Notes: generated from the sequence alone by a model not told the origin. A DNA stretch of 64,000 bases from Bradyrhizobium sp. CCGB12 (GCF_024199845.1 NZ_JANADO010000001.1:8730001-8794000), one strand, 5' to 3'; shown: positions 9,248 through 17,763, numbered from the stretch's first letter. Program-made: numbers and translations.

Positions 9248-9298
9248 TTCCTATCCGTAGGCCCATCGGGTGGAGCTGTCGAGATCGCGCTCCCAAGT

Positions 9299-9306
9299 TA
9301 TGCATA
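9299..9306. promoter_or_regulatory. Palindromic TATGCATA in the gntR/aminotransferase divergent region
   Basis: An 8-bp palindrome within an AT-rich stretch, 93 bases before the aminotransferase start and 52 bases from the GntR start. It resembles the site at 8459-8468. A role as GntR operator is inferred from position only. Confidence 0.3.
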
Positions 9307-9398
9307 CCAAAATAAGATTGACTTCATAAAAAATGAATGCAAAAAGGCCGGCAACGCGCCGCCGGTTAGCGTTTTGCCCCGTTTGGAGGAGATCAAGC

Positions 9399-10574
9399 AT
9401 GCAGGGTCGCCATTTTCTGCAGATTCCCGGACCTAGTCCGATACCGGACCGTATCCTGCGCGCGATCGCGATGCCCATCATCGATCATCGGAGCACTGAA
9501 TTCGCCGATTTGGGGCTTCAGGTGCTCGAGGGCTGCAAGGTCGTGTTCAAGACGAAACAGCCCGTCATTGTTTTCCCCTCATCTGGTACGGGCGCCTGGG
9601 AAGCTGCCATCGTCAACACCTTGTCTCCCGGCGACAAGGTTCTGATGGTCGAGACGGGACATTTCGCAACGCTTTGGAAGCAGATCGCTACGCGCTTCGG
9701 CGTTGGCGTCGACTTCGTTCCCGGCGACTGGCGCCATGGAGCCGATCCAGCAGCAATCGAAGCGAAATTGCTGGAGGACAAATCGCACAGCATCAAAGCG
9801 GTGATGGTCGTCCATAACGAGACCTCCACGGGAGCGACCAGCCGGATCGCCGAGATCCGCAAGTCGATCGATGCTGCGCAGCATCCGGCATTGTTCATGG
9901 TCGACACCATCTCCTCGCTCGCATCGGTCGACTACCGTCACGACGAATGGAGGGTCGACGTGACTGTCTCCGGATCTCAGAAGGGATTGATGCTTCCTCC
10001 TGGATTGGGCTTCAACGCGATCTCCGAAAAGGCGTTGATTGCGTCGAAGAACAACAAGATGCCCCGGTCCTACTGGGACTGGCAGGAGATGTTGAAAAAC
10101 AACAGCACCGGCTTCTTTCCGTACACTCCCGCCACCAACTTGCTCTACGGGCTGAAAGAAGCGATCGAGATGCTGAAGGAGGAGGGGCTCGACAACGTCT
10201 TCACCCGACACAAGCGTCTCGCGAAAGCGTGTCGAGCCGCGGTTGAAGCGTGGGGACTCGAGGTGCTCTGTCAAAATCCGGCTGAACAGTCGCCCGTTCT
10301 GACTGGGGTCTTGATGCCTCCGGGCCATGACGCCGATCGCTTCCGCAAGATCACACTTGAGAAGTACAACGTCTCGCTCGGTTCTGGCTTGGGCAAGGTC
10401 GCCGGCAAGGTCTTCCGCATCGGTCATCTCGGCGAGTGCAACGAACTCAGCCTGCTCGGAGGGCTCTCCGGAGTCGAGATGGGCCTCACGGCCGCCGGCG
10501 TTCCTCATCGAGGGGGCGGCGTAGACGCTGCTATGGCGGTTTTCGAGGACAAGCAGCAACTGAATCGCGCATAG
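9399..10574 (+). CDS. Class V aminotransferase (serine/alanine-glyoxylate aminotransferase family)
   Basis: PLP enzyme of 391 residues. GGAGGAG sits 7 bases before the ATG at 9399; the frame is open further upstream but the extra residues do not fit the family. The N-terminus GRHFLQIPGPSPIPDRILRA and HRSTEFADL are typical of the family. The PLP-binding lysine is K195 in TVSGSQKGLMLPPGL, preceded by MVDTISSLASVDYRHDEWRV, whose Asp contacts the cofactor. The family transfers the amino group of serine, alanine or aspartate to glyoxylate or pyruvate. Neighbouring regulator and hydroxyacid dehydrogenase suggest joint processing of an amino acid and its 2-oxo/2-hydroxy acid. Confidence 0.92.
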   Translation: MQGRHFLQIPGPSPIPDRILRAIAMPIIDHRSTEFADLGLQVLEGCKVVFKTKQPVIVFPSSGTGAWEAAIVNTLSPGDKVLMVETGHFATLWKQIATRFGVGVDFVPGDWRHGADPAAIEAKLLEDKSHSIKAVMVVHNETSTGATSRIAEIRKSIDAAQHPALFMVDTISSLASVDYRHDEWRVDVTVSGSQKGLMLPPGLGFNAISEKALIASKNNKMPRSYWDWQEMLKNNSTGFFPYTPATNLLYGLKEAIEMLKEEGLDNVFTRHKRLAKACRAAVEAWGLEVLCQNPAEQSPVLTGVLMPPGHDADRFRKITLEKYNVSLGSGLGKVAGKVFRIGHLGECNELSLLGGLSGVEMGLTAAGVPHRGGGVDAAMAVFEDKQQLNRA

Positions 10575-10749
10575 CGATCGACGATGACCGACAGGCAGAG
10601 GAAATCTGTCGGTCGTCGATCGCCTGAAGCCGCGAACGCGGCGCCGAATGCCGACGCACTCGCGCACATGCGGAGATCTTCTTCCAAGGCGGCTTTGTGA
10701 CTTGCGGACCCATTCTGCAACATTCTTGCAAAATGCGAGGGCACTTAGA

Positions 10750-10862
10750 CGCGTTTCTGACCGTCAAACGCGCTAGGGGTAGGCTCTGACTGCAGTTTCT
10801 TGGGAAACTGCGTTTGACTCCTTACCTCCCAAACTTGCCGGGGCTCGTGCCCCGGCTCTTTT
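10750..10862 (+). ncRNA. Candidate trans-acting small RNA with three hairpins and Rho-independent terminator
   Basis: The 336-bp gap between the aminotransferase and gamma-glutamyltransferase genes holds three consecutive perfect hairpins. Hairpin A is CGCGTTT (10750-10756) with AAACGCG (10766-10772). Hairpin B is GCAGTTTC (10792-10799) with GAAACTGC (10804-10811) around a TTGG loop. Hairpin C is CCGGGGC (10838-10844) with GCCCCGG (10849-10855), followed by CTCTTTT. Between B and C is an unpaired pyrimidine-rich linker containing ACTCCTTACCTCCC, complementary to ribosome-binding sites. Hairpins, a single-stranded anti-SD segment and a terminator are the architecture of Hfq-dependent rhizobial sRNAs such as the AbcR/alpha-r15 group. 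I cannot confirm a family, and no clear promoter is visible. Alternatively hairpin C may only terminate the upstream gene. Confidence 0.5.
10838..10862 (+). terminator. Rho-independent terminator
   Basis: A 7-bp GC stem (CCGGGGC / GCCCCGG) with a TCGT loop is followed directly by CTCTTTT. It lies 49 bases before the gamma-glutamyltransferase start, so it separates that gene from anything transcribed upstream and ends the candidate sRNA. Confidence 0.7.
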
Positions 10863-10910
10863 GGATGTGAGCCAATTGGTGTCCCGACACATCTTGACAG
10901 CCTGGCGGAC

Positions 10911-12497
10911 ATGAGAGAGTTCGAATCGCCCGGACGTTCCGAAGCATTCGGCGTCAACGGAATGGCCGCGACCACGCATCCGCTCGCCACGCTGGCGGCA
11001 ATCGACGTGCTGCGTGAAGGCGGCAACGCCATAGATGCAGCCGTGGCGGCCGGAGCGATGCTTGCCGTCGTTGAGCCAACCCAGACCGGCGTGGGTGGGG
11101 ACTGTTTCGTTCTGCTGAAGCGAGAAGCGCAGCCGATCATCGCCCTCAACGGGTCCGGAGCGGCGCCGTCAGCCACGAGTGTCGAACGGCTTACAGAAGC
11201 TGGCGTTACGACTCTCGCCCCCGAGAGTGCGCACACAGTTACTGTTCCAGGTGCCGTGCGAACGTGGGCCCGGCTGGTCGCTGATCACGGAACGCTTGAT
11301 CTCGCGCGACTTTTTGCACCTGCGATCGCCGCCGCTGAAAATGGTTATTCCGTCACAGAGCGGCTGGCGAGGGACTGGGCGAGGCAGATACCGAAGCTCT
11401 CTCGCCTGACTGCTACGAATTCGGTCTTTCTCCCCCGCGGCGAAGCGCCGGCTCCCGGCGATTTGCATACCCAACCGATGCTGGCTCGCACCCTTCGGGA
11501 TGTCGCCGCTCAGGGGGCCGACGTGTTTTACGAGGGATGGATTGCGGAGAGCATCGTAAAGGTGCTTCGCTCGCTCGGTGGTTTTCACACCGTCGAGGAT
11601 TTCGCCGCGTTCCGGCCGCGGTACGAGACGCCGATATCAGCGTCCTATCGTGGTTTTGAACTTTGGGAATGTCCACCGAATGGCTCAGGCGTTGCCGCTC
11701 TAGCCATGGCAAGTCTGCTCGACCGCTATAATGTCGCCGACTTTGCTCCGGTATCGGCGGAGCGTTATCATCTCCTGGCCGAGATCGCCCGCATTGGTTA
11801 TGCGGAGCGCGATGTCTTCATTGGCGATCCCGATACCGGGCATGTGCCGGTTGAACGCATGACTTCGTCCGCCCGTGCCGACATCCTCTCTCACCGGATA
11901 TCCTTGAGCAAGCGGCTGACCGACATCACGCCGATCACAATGCCGGAACACAAAGACACGGTGTTCCTGTCAGTCGTTGATAAAGATCGCACCGCGGTTT
12001 CGTTCATCAACTCCATCTTCGACGATTTCGGCAGCGGCATCGTGGCTCCGGAATGCGGAGTCCTGCTGCATAACCGCGGCTTCGGCTTTGTCCTTGAGCC
12101 GGGTCATCCCAACGTGCTCGCTGGCGGCAAGCGACCGATGCACACCATCCTGCCTGCCATGTTGACGCGGGGCGGCGAATGCGTGCTGTCGTTCGGCGTG
12201 ACAGGGGGGCATTTCCAGCCGATTGGACAGATCCAAATCCTGTCGAACCTGCTCGATCACAAAATGTCAGTGCAGGAAGCGATCGACCAACCGAGGATAT
12301 TCGCTCGCGGCGATGTGCTGGAGATCGAAGGGACCGTTCCGGTTGCAGTTATCGAGGGACTTCTTGCCTTGGGGCATCTCCCTAAGCCGGCGCCAAATCC
12401 ACTGGGAACCGTGCAGGCGATATGGATCGACCGAAAACGTGGACTTCTGAGAGGCGGGGCTGATCCTCGTCGGGACGGCATCGCCCTTGGTTATTGA
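10911..12497 (+). CDS. Gamma-glutamyltransferase family protein (no signal peptide)
   Basis: Ntn-hydrolase of 528 residues. The N-terminal part has HPLATLAAIDVLREGGNAID and QTGVGGDCFVLL. The predicted self-processing and nucleophile threonine is T350, in HKDTVFLSVVDKDRTAVSF, which aligns with the E. coli T391 context (T-T-H-Y-S-V-V-D). Substrate-site segments FGSGIVAPECGVLLHNRGFG and LSFGVTGGHFQP follow. Unlike periplasmic GGTs it starts without a signal peptide, so it probably acts in the cytoplasm. It would split gamma-glutamyl bonds of imported compounds, which fits the amino-acid uptake and peptidase genes in this part of the window. The start is supported only weakly by a ribosome-binding site. 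Confidence 0.9.
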   Translation: MREFESPGRSEAFGVNGMAATTHPLATLAAIDVLREGGNAIDAAVAAGAMLAVVEPTQTGVGGDCFVLLKREAQPIIALNGSGAAPSATSVERLTEAGVTTLAPESAHTVTVPGAVRTWARLVADHGTLDLARLFAPAIAAAENGYSVTERLARDWARQIPKLSRLTATNSVFLPRGEAPAPGDLHTQPMLARTLRDVAAQGADVFYEGWIAESIVKVLRSLGGFHTVEDFAAFRPRYETPISASYRGFELWECPPNGSGVAALAMASLLDRYNVADFAPVSAERYHLLAEIARIGYAERDVFIGDPDTGHVPVERMTSSARADILSHRISLSKRLTDITPITMPEHKDTVFLSVVDKDRTAVSFINSIFDDFGSGIVAPECGVLLHNRGFGFVLEPGHPNVLAGGKRPMHTILPAMLTRGGECVLSFGVTGGHFQPIGQIQILSNLLDHKMSVQEAIDQPRIFARGDVLEIEGTVPVAVIEGLLALGHLPKPAPNPLGTVQAIWIDRKRGLLRGGADPRRDGIALGY

Positions 12498-12691
12498 GAT
12501 CAGATCTCGAAAATTCTCATCCACTGCAAGCCAAGACGGCGCGAAAGTCTGGCTGAAGGAGGCTCCCCTGCTTCATCCGATCGTCCGCCAACTGCCGTGA
12601 GGCGCGCGTTCCGCACGTCGTTGAAGGCTGTGGCGGCGAAGCCGTATGATCGTGCCAATCTCTAACGAATAATAACCCGGGAGCCCAACTC

Positions 12692-13267
12692 ATGATCGAA
12701 GCACTCGCCGTCAGCCGCTTCCCTGTCCCCGATCTCGCCGACATGCCGGAAGATATCCGCAGCCGCATCCTGGCGGTGCAGGAAAAGTCCGGCTTCATTC
12801 CGAATGTCTTTCTCGTGCTCGCCCACCGGCCGGACGAGTTTCGCGCGTTCTTTGCCTATCACGATGCGCTGATGGACAAGCCCGGCAACCTGACCAAGGC
12901 CGAGCGCGAGATGATTGTGGTTGCGACCAGTAACCTCAATCAGTGCCAGTACTGCGTAGTCGCGCATGGCGCGATCCTGCGCATCCGTGCCAAGGACCCG
13001 CTGATCGCGGATCAGGTCGCGGTCAATTACCGCAAGGCCGACATCACCGATCGTCAGAAGGCGATGCTGGACTTCGCCGTTCGCGTCTCCATCGAGGCGC
13101 AAAAGGTGTCTGAAAGCGACTTCGCGGCGCTGAAGGCCCATGGGTTCACCGAAGAAGACATCTGGGACATCGCGGCGATATCAGCCTTCTTCGGCCTGTC
13201 GAACCGGCTCGCCAACGTGACCAGCATGCGCCCGAATGCCGAGTTCTATTCCATGGGCCGTGGCTGA
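12692..13267 (+). CDS. Peroxidase-related / AhpD-like (carboxymuconolactone decarboxylase family) protein
   Basis: A 191-residue all-helical protein. The redox motif CQYCVVAHG (CxxC followed by the conserved His) lies near residue 87 after KAEREMIVVATSNLNQ. The N-terminal SRFPVPDLADMPEDI and EKSGFIPNVF are characteristic of the uncharacterised peroxidase-related branch of the AhpD superfamily. It could reduce peroxides through its cysteine pair. The next frame, only 11 bp downstream, is the remnant of an acyl-CoA dehydrogenase; such proteins are often paired with acyl-CoA dehydrogenase genes. Confidence 0.9.
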   Translation: MIEALAVSRFPVPDLADMPEDIRSRILAVQEKSGFIPNVFLVLAHRPDEFRAFFAYHDALMDKPGNLTKAEREMIVVATSNLNQCQYCVVAHGAILRIRAKDPLIADQVAVNYRKADITDRQKAMLDFAVRVSIEAQKVSESDFAALKAHGFTEEDIWDIAAISAFFGLSNRLANVTSMRPNAEFYSMGRG

Positions 13268-13278
13268 GAGAACGAAAG

Positions 13279-13518
13279 ATGCCATGGAGCTCTCATCCGG
13301 CAATTGGCCTGAAGGAAAGAGCCGCCGCCTTCTTGAAAGGGCTCTTGCGCAAACGCGGCGCCGAGATCGATCAGTCGCGTGAATATCCCTGGGACGTCGT
13401 CGAGGCGCTGAAAGCCGAGCGCTTCATGGGCGGCGGCACGGCCCAGGTGCTGCTCACGCTCGTCGCGAGCAAGGTGCTGGGCCTGGAAATTGCCGCAGAC
13501 CCGCGACAGCCTACGTGA
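13279..13518 (+). pseudogene. Internally deleted acyl-CoA dehydrogenase remnant (79 codons)
   Basis: The frame opens with an ATG 11 bp after the previous gene. Residues about 12-47 (KERAAAFLKGLL ... AEIDQSREYPWDVVEALK) match the helical N-terminus of acyl-CoA dehydrogenases. Without interruption the frame continues as ERFMGGGTAQVLLTLVASK, which matches the extreme C-terminus of the same family, normally more than 300 residues away. The simplest reading is an in-frame deletion of the whole catalytic middle, leaving a short open frame that cannot bind FAD or substrate. An annotation pipeline would probably call it a hypothetical protein. Confidence 0.6.
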
Positions 13519-13568
13519 CGTCGAGGCCCAACGCTGACAGGGATAGATCGGGCCTTGTCGCGGGCAGG

Positions 13569-14465
13569 TCAGGTCCCGATGGACCCAGCGGATTCCTTCA
13601 GGCACTCCCTGAACAAGCGTGCTGCGGGCGTCAGCGATGAGGAGTCGCGCATTACGATCGATACGCGAGCCTTTGGCAACAGATGGGCATATCCGAGCGG
13701 AATCAGCCCTTGCGCCGCGGCGCGGTTACGGAACAGCCAACCCGATACGATTCCGACGGCATCGATCTGTCGCACCAGCGGCAACAGCACGGCCAGGGTC
13801 TGGCAGACCATAATGTCCCGCGGCGGTGCTGCTTGGTTGGCTTCAAAGATACGTCTCAGCACTTCGGGGCCGTAGGTGGGAACGGCCCACATGCTGTCGG
13901 CGAGGCGGTGGATCGAGCGCGTTCGAACAAGCGGATGCTTGGCGCGTACGACAATAGCCAGCGGCATCTGAAACAAAAGTTCGCGTTCCCATTCGTCGGC
14001 GGCATCTCCGACTTCGCTGACCACGGCAAAGTCGAAGAAGCCGTTCCTCCAGCGTTCATCCGTCGCAGCCCATGTCAACTCGTGAAGCTCGATCGCAACG
14101 CCCGGCCGCAATTTCCGGAAGGCACTCACCGCCGGCGCCAACGCATAAGTCGCTGCTGCAGAGCTGACCGCAACGCATAATTGGCCTCCCGTGCCGTCAC
14201 GTAGTTGCGTGATCTCGTCATGCGTCCGCTGAACTTCGGAGAGAACAAGGTGAGCGCGTTGGAGCAGTGCAGCACCTATTTCCGTCAGTTGCACGCCCGC
14301 GCTGCTGCGGATGAACAGCGTTGCACCTAGTCCGCGTTCGAGCTCGCGCACCGCATGGGTTACGGCCGGTTGTGTCAGCTGTAGGCGGCGTGCCGCTTCG
14401 CGGATGCCGCCAGCTTCGGCCACGGTCTTGAACGCCCGCAGCTGGCGAAGGCTCATCTCTTTCAC
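13569..14465 (-). CDS. LysR family transcriptional regulator
   Basis: A 298-residue LysR-type regulator. The N-terminal helix-turn-helix is LRQLRAFKTVAEAGGIREAA, then RLQLTQPAVTHAVRELERG; the effector domain follows from about residue 90 (GGQLCVAVSSAAATYALAPA). It is divergent from the secreted amidohydrolase gene at 14601, with 135 bp between the starts, and convergent with the remnant at 13279. LysR proteins usually regulate the divergent gene in response to a small molecule, here perhaps the amide substrate or its product. Confidence 0.93.
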   Translation of the reverse strand: MKEMSLRQLRAFKTVAEAGGIREAARRLQLTQPAVTHAVRELERGLGATLFIRSSAGVQLTEIGAALLQRAHLVLSEVQRTHDEITQLRDGTGGQLCVAVSSAAATYALAPAVSAFRKLRPGVAIELHELTWAATDERWRNGFFDFAVVSEVGDAADEWERELLFQMPLAIVVRAKHPLVRTRSIHRLADSMWAVPTYGPEVLRRIFEANQAAPPRDIMVCQTLAVLLPLVRQIDAVGIVSGWLFRNRAAAQGLIPLGYAHLLPKARVSIVMRDSSSLTPAARLFRECLKESAGSIGT

Positions 14466-14600
14466 GGCGCGGCTCCTGCAAGGCGCAAACCAGGCGATAA
14501 AGGAAATTTATACAGGTCGGCCGAGGTTTGTCTTTTCTTATATTGGCCTCCCCCTAGGGTACGGACCGGAGATTTGCACTTCTGAACCGATTGAGCATCC

Positions 14601-15956
14601 ATGAAACTTCGGTATCGACTTTTCGCACTCGCTACGGCCTGCCTGCTCGCGCGCAGTGCTGCGAGCCAGGAGGCGTCCTCGGTCACTTCCGCGCTGACAC
14701 GGCGGGCGCTCGCCCTTGCCGATGCCTCCGAGGCCCAGGTGGTCCAGTGGCGACGCTATATTCATGAGCACGCCGAGCTTTCGTACCAGGAGGTGCAGAC
14801 AGCCGCTTACATCGCGGCGGCTCTCGCGAAGATGCCGGGTATCGATATACAGACGGGGATCGCGAAGACGGGCATCAAGGCCGTGCTGCGAGGCGGCAAG
14901 CCGGGTCCGGTGGTCGCCCTGCGCGCCGATATGGATGCGCTGCCGGTCGAAGAACACAACGATCTACCGTTCAAGTCCACCGCCAAAGGCGAATACCTCG
15001 GCAAGCCGACATCGATCGCCCATGTTTGCGGACATGATACACACGTCGCGATGTTGCTGGGTGCGGCTCAGGCCTTGTCCACGCTGCGGGCAGAACTAGC
15101 GGGCGCGGTCGTCTTTCTTTTCCAGCCGGCTGAAGAACTGGGACCCGGGCCTTTGCTCAGCGGGGCATCCGCCATGGTCGAGGCCGGCGTGCTCGACAAT
15201 CCTAAGGTCGATGTCGTCATGGGACAGCACATCGGCGCCGCCTCGCCCTCGGGCACGATCGGCTATCGGCGGGGTAGCCTCATGGCGAGCATCGACATCT
15301 TCAGGATTTCCCTCAAAGGCAAAGGTGGGCATGGCGCAATGCCATGGCTCTCCAAGGATCCGACACTGGCCGCTGCCGAGATCACGCTGGCCTTGCAGAA
15401 CATCGCCAGCAATCAGACCAACCCGCTCGACGGCCCAATCGTAGTGACCGTGGGCCAGCTGCAGGCCGGGACTCGCTTCAACATCCTGCCGGAGACCGCG
15501 GAGATTGCCGGCACGATCCGGTCGCTTTCGAAAGATAATCGGAAGATCGCGCAAGAGAGTGTGCGGACCAAGGCCAAAGGGATTGCCGAGAGTTACAGTG
15601 TAACTGCCGAGACGACCATCGACAGCAGCTCCGGTTACGAGGTTCTCGTGAGCGATCCTGCCGCGACCGAAGCTGTGATCCAGGCACTCGAAGTCGCAAC
15701 CGGTCCCGGCAAGATCAAGGAGATCCGTCCCACGATGGGCTCTGAAGATTTCGGGTCCTTTGGAAGGAATATTCCAGTGGTGTTCTGGATATTGAACGCC
15801 TCACCCTTTGCAGATCGCGCCGGAGCGCCCAACCATGCGCCGGAGTTCACCATTGATGAAGGGGCGATGCGTATTGGCGTACGCGCACTCGTGGGCAGCA
15901 CGTTGGCGTATATGGCCAGATCTGGGAGCGCTCCGAAGCCGGCACGCCAGCCGTAA
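14601..15956 (+). CDS. Secreted M20D amidohydrolase (hippurate / IAA-amino acid hydrolase-like)
   Basis: Metal-dependent amidohydrolase of 451 residues with an N-terminal signal peptide (KLRYRLFALATACLLARS, cleavage near SAASQ), so it probably acts in the periplasm. M20D landmarks: RRYIHEHAELSYQEVQTAAY, RADMDALPVEE, HVCGHDTHVAMLLGAA, FQPAEELGPGPLL (metal and catalytic Glu), KGGHGAMPWLSKDP and the late PTMGSEDFGSFG. The family cleaves N-acyl amino acids such as hippurate or indole-acetyl-amino acids. A signal peptide is less common than in cytoplasmic relatives. A plant-derived conjugate is a plausible substrate for a root-associated bacterium, but that is inference. Confidence 0.9.
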   Translation: MKLRYRLFALATACLLARSAASQEASSVTSALTRRALALADASEAQVVQWRRYIHEHAELSYQEVQTAAYIAAALAKMPGIDIQTGIAKTGIKAVLRGGKPGPVVALRADMDALPVEEHNDLPFKSTAKGEYLGKPTSIAHVCGHDTHVAMLLGAAQALSTLRAELAGAVVFLFQPAEELGPGPLLSGASAMVEAGVLDNPKVDVVMGQHIGAASPSGTIGYRRGSLMASIDIFRISLKGKGGHGAMPWLSKDPTLAAAEITLALQNIASNQTNPLDGPIVVTVGQLQAGTRFNILPETAEIAGTIRSLSKDNRKIAQESVRTKAKGIAESYSVTAETTIDSSSGYEVLVSDPAATEAVIQALEVATGPGKIKEIRPTMGSEDFGSFGRNIPVVFWILNASPFADRAGAPNHAPEFTIDEGAMRIGVRALVGSTLAYMARSGSAPKPARQP

Positions 15957-16026
15957 GAGACGGAGAACCGAGCCTGCGCCAAAAAGGCTCGCAACGACAA
16001 CGAAACTGAAGCTCCCTTCCACGAAA

Positions 16027-16923
16027 TCAAGCGTCCGCTAGATCGGCGATCAGAACCGAACCCGTCGATGAATCGGTTATCACCAATGTATCGCTGGCGG
16101 CATTCCATGCAACGTTGGTACAGGTAGGACCCGTGCAGGATTTCACGCGGGCAACGCATTCGCCGTTGGCCTGCATTAGAAATACGTGACCCAGCGAGGC
16201 ATGGGCCACGAACAGGCGACCATCGGAGCCCATTGCCAATCCGTCAGGGCCGCTCGTTCCGAAGAACGAACAGAAGCGTCCCACTTTCGCGACCCCGCCG
16301 TCCTTCGTCAGTGGGACGCGCCAGACACTATTGTCGCGTGTCATCGCCACGAAGAGGACCGACTCTTCGCGATCGAGCACGAGACCGCTGGGGCTTGGCC
16401 CGTTTGCGATCAGGCAATCCAGTCGGCCGTTCGGGCGCAGGCGATAGACACGGCCGGTGGGATCATGCAGCCCGGTCTGTCCCTGGTCGGTGAAGTAGAT
16501 GTCTCCGTTCGATGCGATATGGAGATCGTTGCATCCCTTGAACGATTCCGAATTGCGATGCTGCAATAGCGGCCGAATCGCGCCCGCTTGCGGGTCGACC
16601 TCCATCAACCCGTTCATGTAATCGGCGACTAGGATGCGGCCGTCGCGTGCCATCTTTAGGCCGTTGGGCCAGCCCTCATATTCGACGACGAGGGACCAGC
16701 TCCCGTCGGACGAAATCCGGAAGATCCGCCCGAATGGGATATCGACGATGTAGAGATTGCTGTCGCGATCAAACGCCGGCCCCTCGATGAAGCAGTCGAC
16801 TGGTGCGCCGCCCTTGTTGGCATCCGCCCAGGCGGAGCGCACGCCATGGCGACGGAAGTCCTCCGGCATGGCCGAGAACAGCCGTGTCGGGACGAGCTTC
16901 GGTGGCTGCTCCAGATACATCAC
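16027..16923 (-). CDS. SMP-30/gluconolactonase/LRE family protein
   Basis: A 298-residue six-bladed beta-propeller of the SMP-30 type. Characteristic blade segments are FIEGPAFDRDSNLYIVDIPF, NGLKMARDGRILVADYMNGL, GCNDLHIASNGDIYFTDQGQ, SPSGLVLDREESVLFVA and GPDGLAMGSDGRLFVAH; the Glu, Asn and Asp positions provide the metal site. The family hydrolyses sugar or other lactones. It is the last gene of the six-gene operon and overlaps the citryl-CoA lyase stop by 4 bp, so a lactone form of the operon's substrate is a reasonable guess. Confidence 0.9.
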   Translation of the reverse strand: MMYLEQPPKLVPTRLFSAMPEDFRRHGVRSAWADANKGGAPVDCFIEGPAFDRDSNLYIVDIPFGRIFRISSDGSWSLVVEYEGWPNGLKMARDGRILVADYMNGLMEVDPQAGAIRPLLQHRNSESFKGCNDLHIASNGDIYFTDQGQTGLHDPTGRVYRLRPNGRLDCLIANGPSPSGLVLDREESVLFVAMTRDNSVWRVPLTKDGGVAKVGRFCSFFGTSGPDGLAMGSDGRLFVAHASLGHVFLMQANGECVARVKSCTGPTCTNVAWNAASDTLVITDSSTGSVLIADLADA

Positions 16924-17750
16924 GGCGCGATGTCCAGATGGCGGCGCTGCTGGCCCTCATACTTGTAGCCGAACAGCTTGGGCATCGGCCCCTTGTTGCG
17001 GTCTTTGCGGCCGGTCTGCTCCCAGGCATGGGACAGGATACCGACGGCGCGCGACAGGCAGAAGATGCCGCGGGCTAGGGGCGCTGCGAAACCTAGCTCG
17101 CCATAGATGACCGCGGTGGCGCCGTCGATGTTCATCGGAATGAGCCTGCCCTTGCGTTGCTGCATCACGCGTTCGATCGCGCGCGCCGCCTTGGCAAAGC
17201 GGCCGCCAACGCTGTCGTCTGCGACGGCCGCATCCACTAGCGCCAGAAGCGGCGCCGCGCGCGGATCGACCGGATGGAAGCGATGACCGAATCCGGGCAG
17301 ATATTTGCCGCGCGTCGCGGTGAAGTGGTCGATGGCGGCTGCCGCGGCCGCGTCAATCTCCTGACCCTGGCAGCGGCGGAGCACGTCCTCATAGAGCTCG
17401 ATCGCCTGCTCGCCGGCGCCGCCATGCACGTCGTCAAGCGTGTTGATCGCTGATGCCATCGCGCCGTTCAGCGGCAGGCCGCAGCTCACCGCCATCTGCG
17501 CGATCGCAATTGACGGTGCGTGCGGACCGTGGTCGACGGATGCGACGAGCGCCGCCTGCAGCAGCTTCTCCTGCTGCGGCGTCGGCAATTCGCCACGCAG
17601 CATCAGCCAGATCATCGCCGGGAACGAGATGCGGCCGATCAGTTCCTCGATCGGATAACCGCGATAGGCGATGCGCCCCGGAGCGATGTCGCAGATCGAG
17701 GTCCGCCACCATTGTGCGGCCGCCTGTTCCAGCGTCGTTGCATCCGTCAT
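16920..17750 (-). CDS. Citryl-CoA lyase-like single-domain citrate synthase family protein
   Basis: At 276 residues this is much shorter than citrate synthase (about 430) and matches stand-alone citryl-CoA lyases. The three catalytic positions of the family are present: H109 in DDVHGGAGEQ, H156 in LPGFGHRFHPVDPRA and D209 in IPMNIDGATAVI. The N-terminus WWRTSICDIAPGRIAYRGYP is typical of the lyase branch. Expected chemistry is retro-Claisen cleavage of citryl-CoA or a related 3-hydroxy-3-carboxyacyl-CoA to acetyl-CoA (or an analogue) and oxaloacetate (or a 2-oxo acid). It is translationally linked to the SMP-30 gene and 13 bp after a CoA-transferase gene that could supply its CoA-ester. Confidence 0.85.
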   Translation of the reverse strand: MTDATTLEQAAAQWWRTSICDIAPGRIAYRGYPIEELIGRISFPAMIWLMLRGELPTPQQEKLLQAALVASVDHGPHAPSIAIAQMAVSCGLPLNGAMASAINTLDDVHGGAGEQAIELYEDVLRRCQGQEIDAAAAAAIDHFTATRGKYLPGFGHRFHPVDPRAAPLLALVDAAVADDSVGGRFAKAARAIERVMQQRKGRLIPMNIDGATAVIYGELGFAAPLARGIFCLSRAVGILSHAWEQTGRKDRNKGPMPKLFGYKYEGQQRRHLDIAP

Positions 17751-17763
17751 CGATCGATCCTCT

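Noticed and set aside
9579..10667. A 362-codon minus-strand frame opposite the aminotransferase gene
   Set aside because: The aminotransferase on the plus strand has its PLP lysine and ribosome-binding site; the opposite frame has neither motifs nor a start site.
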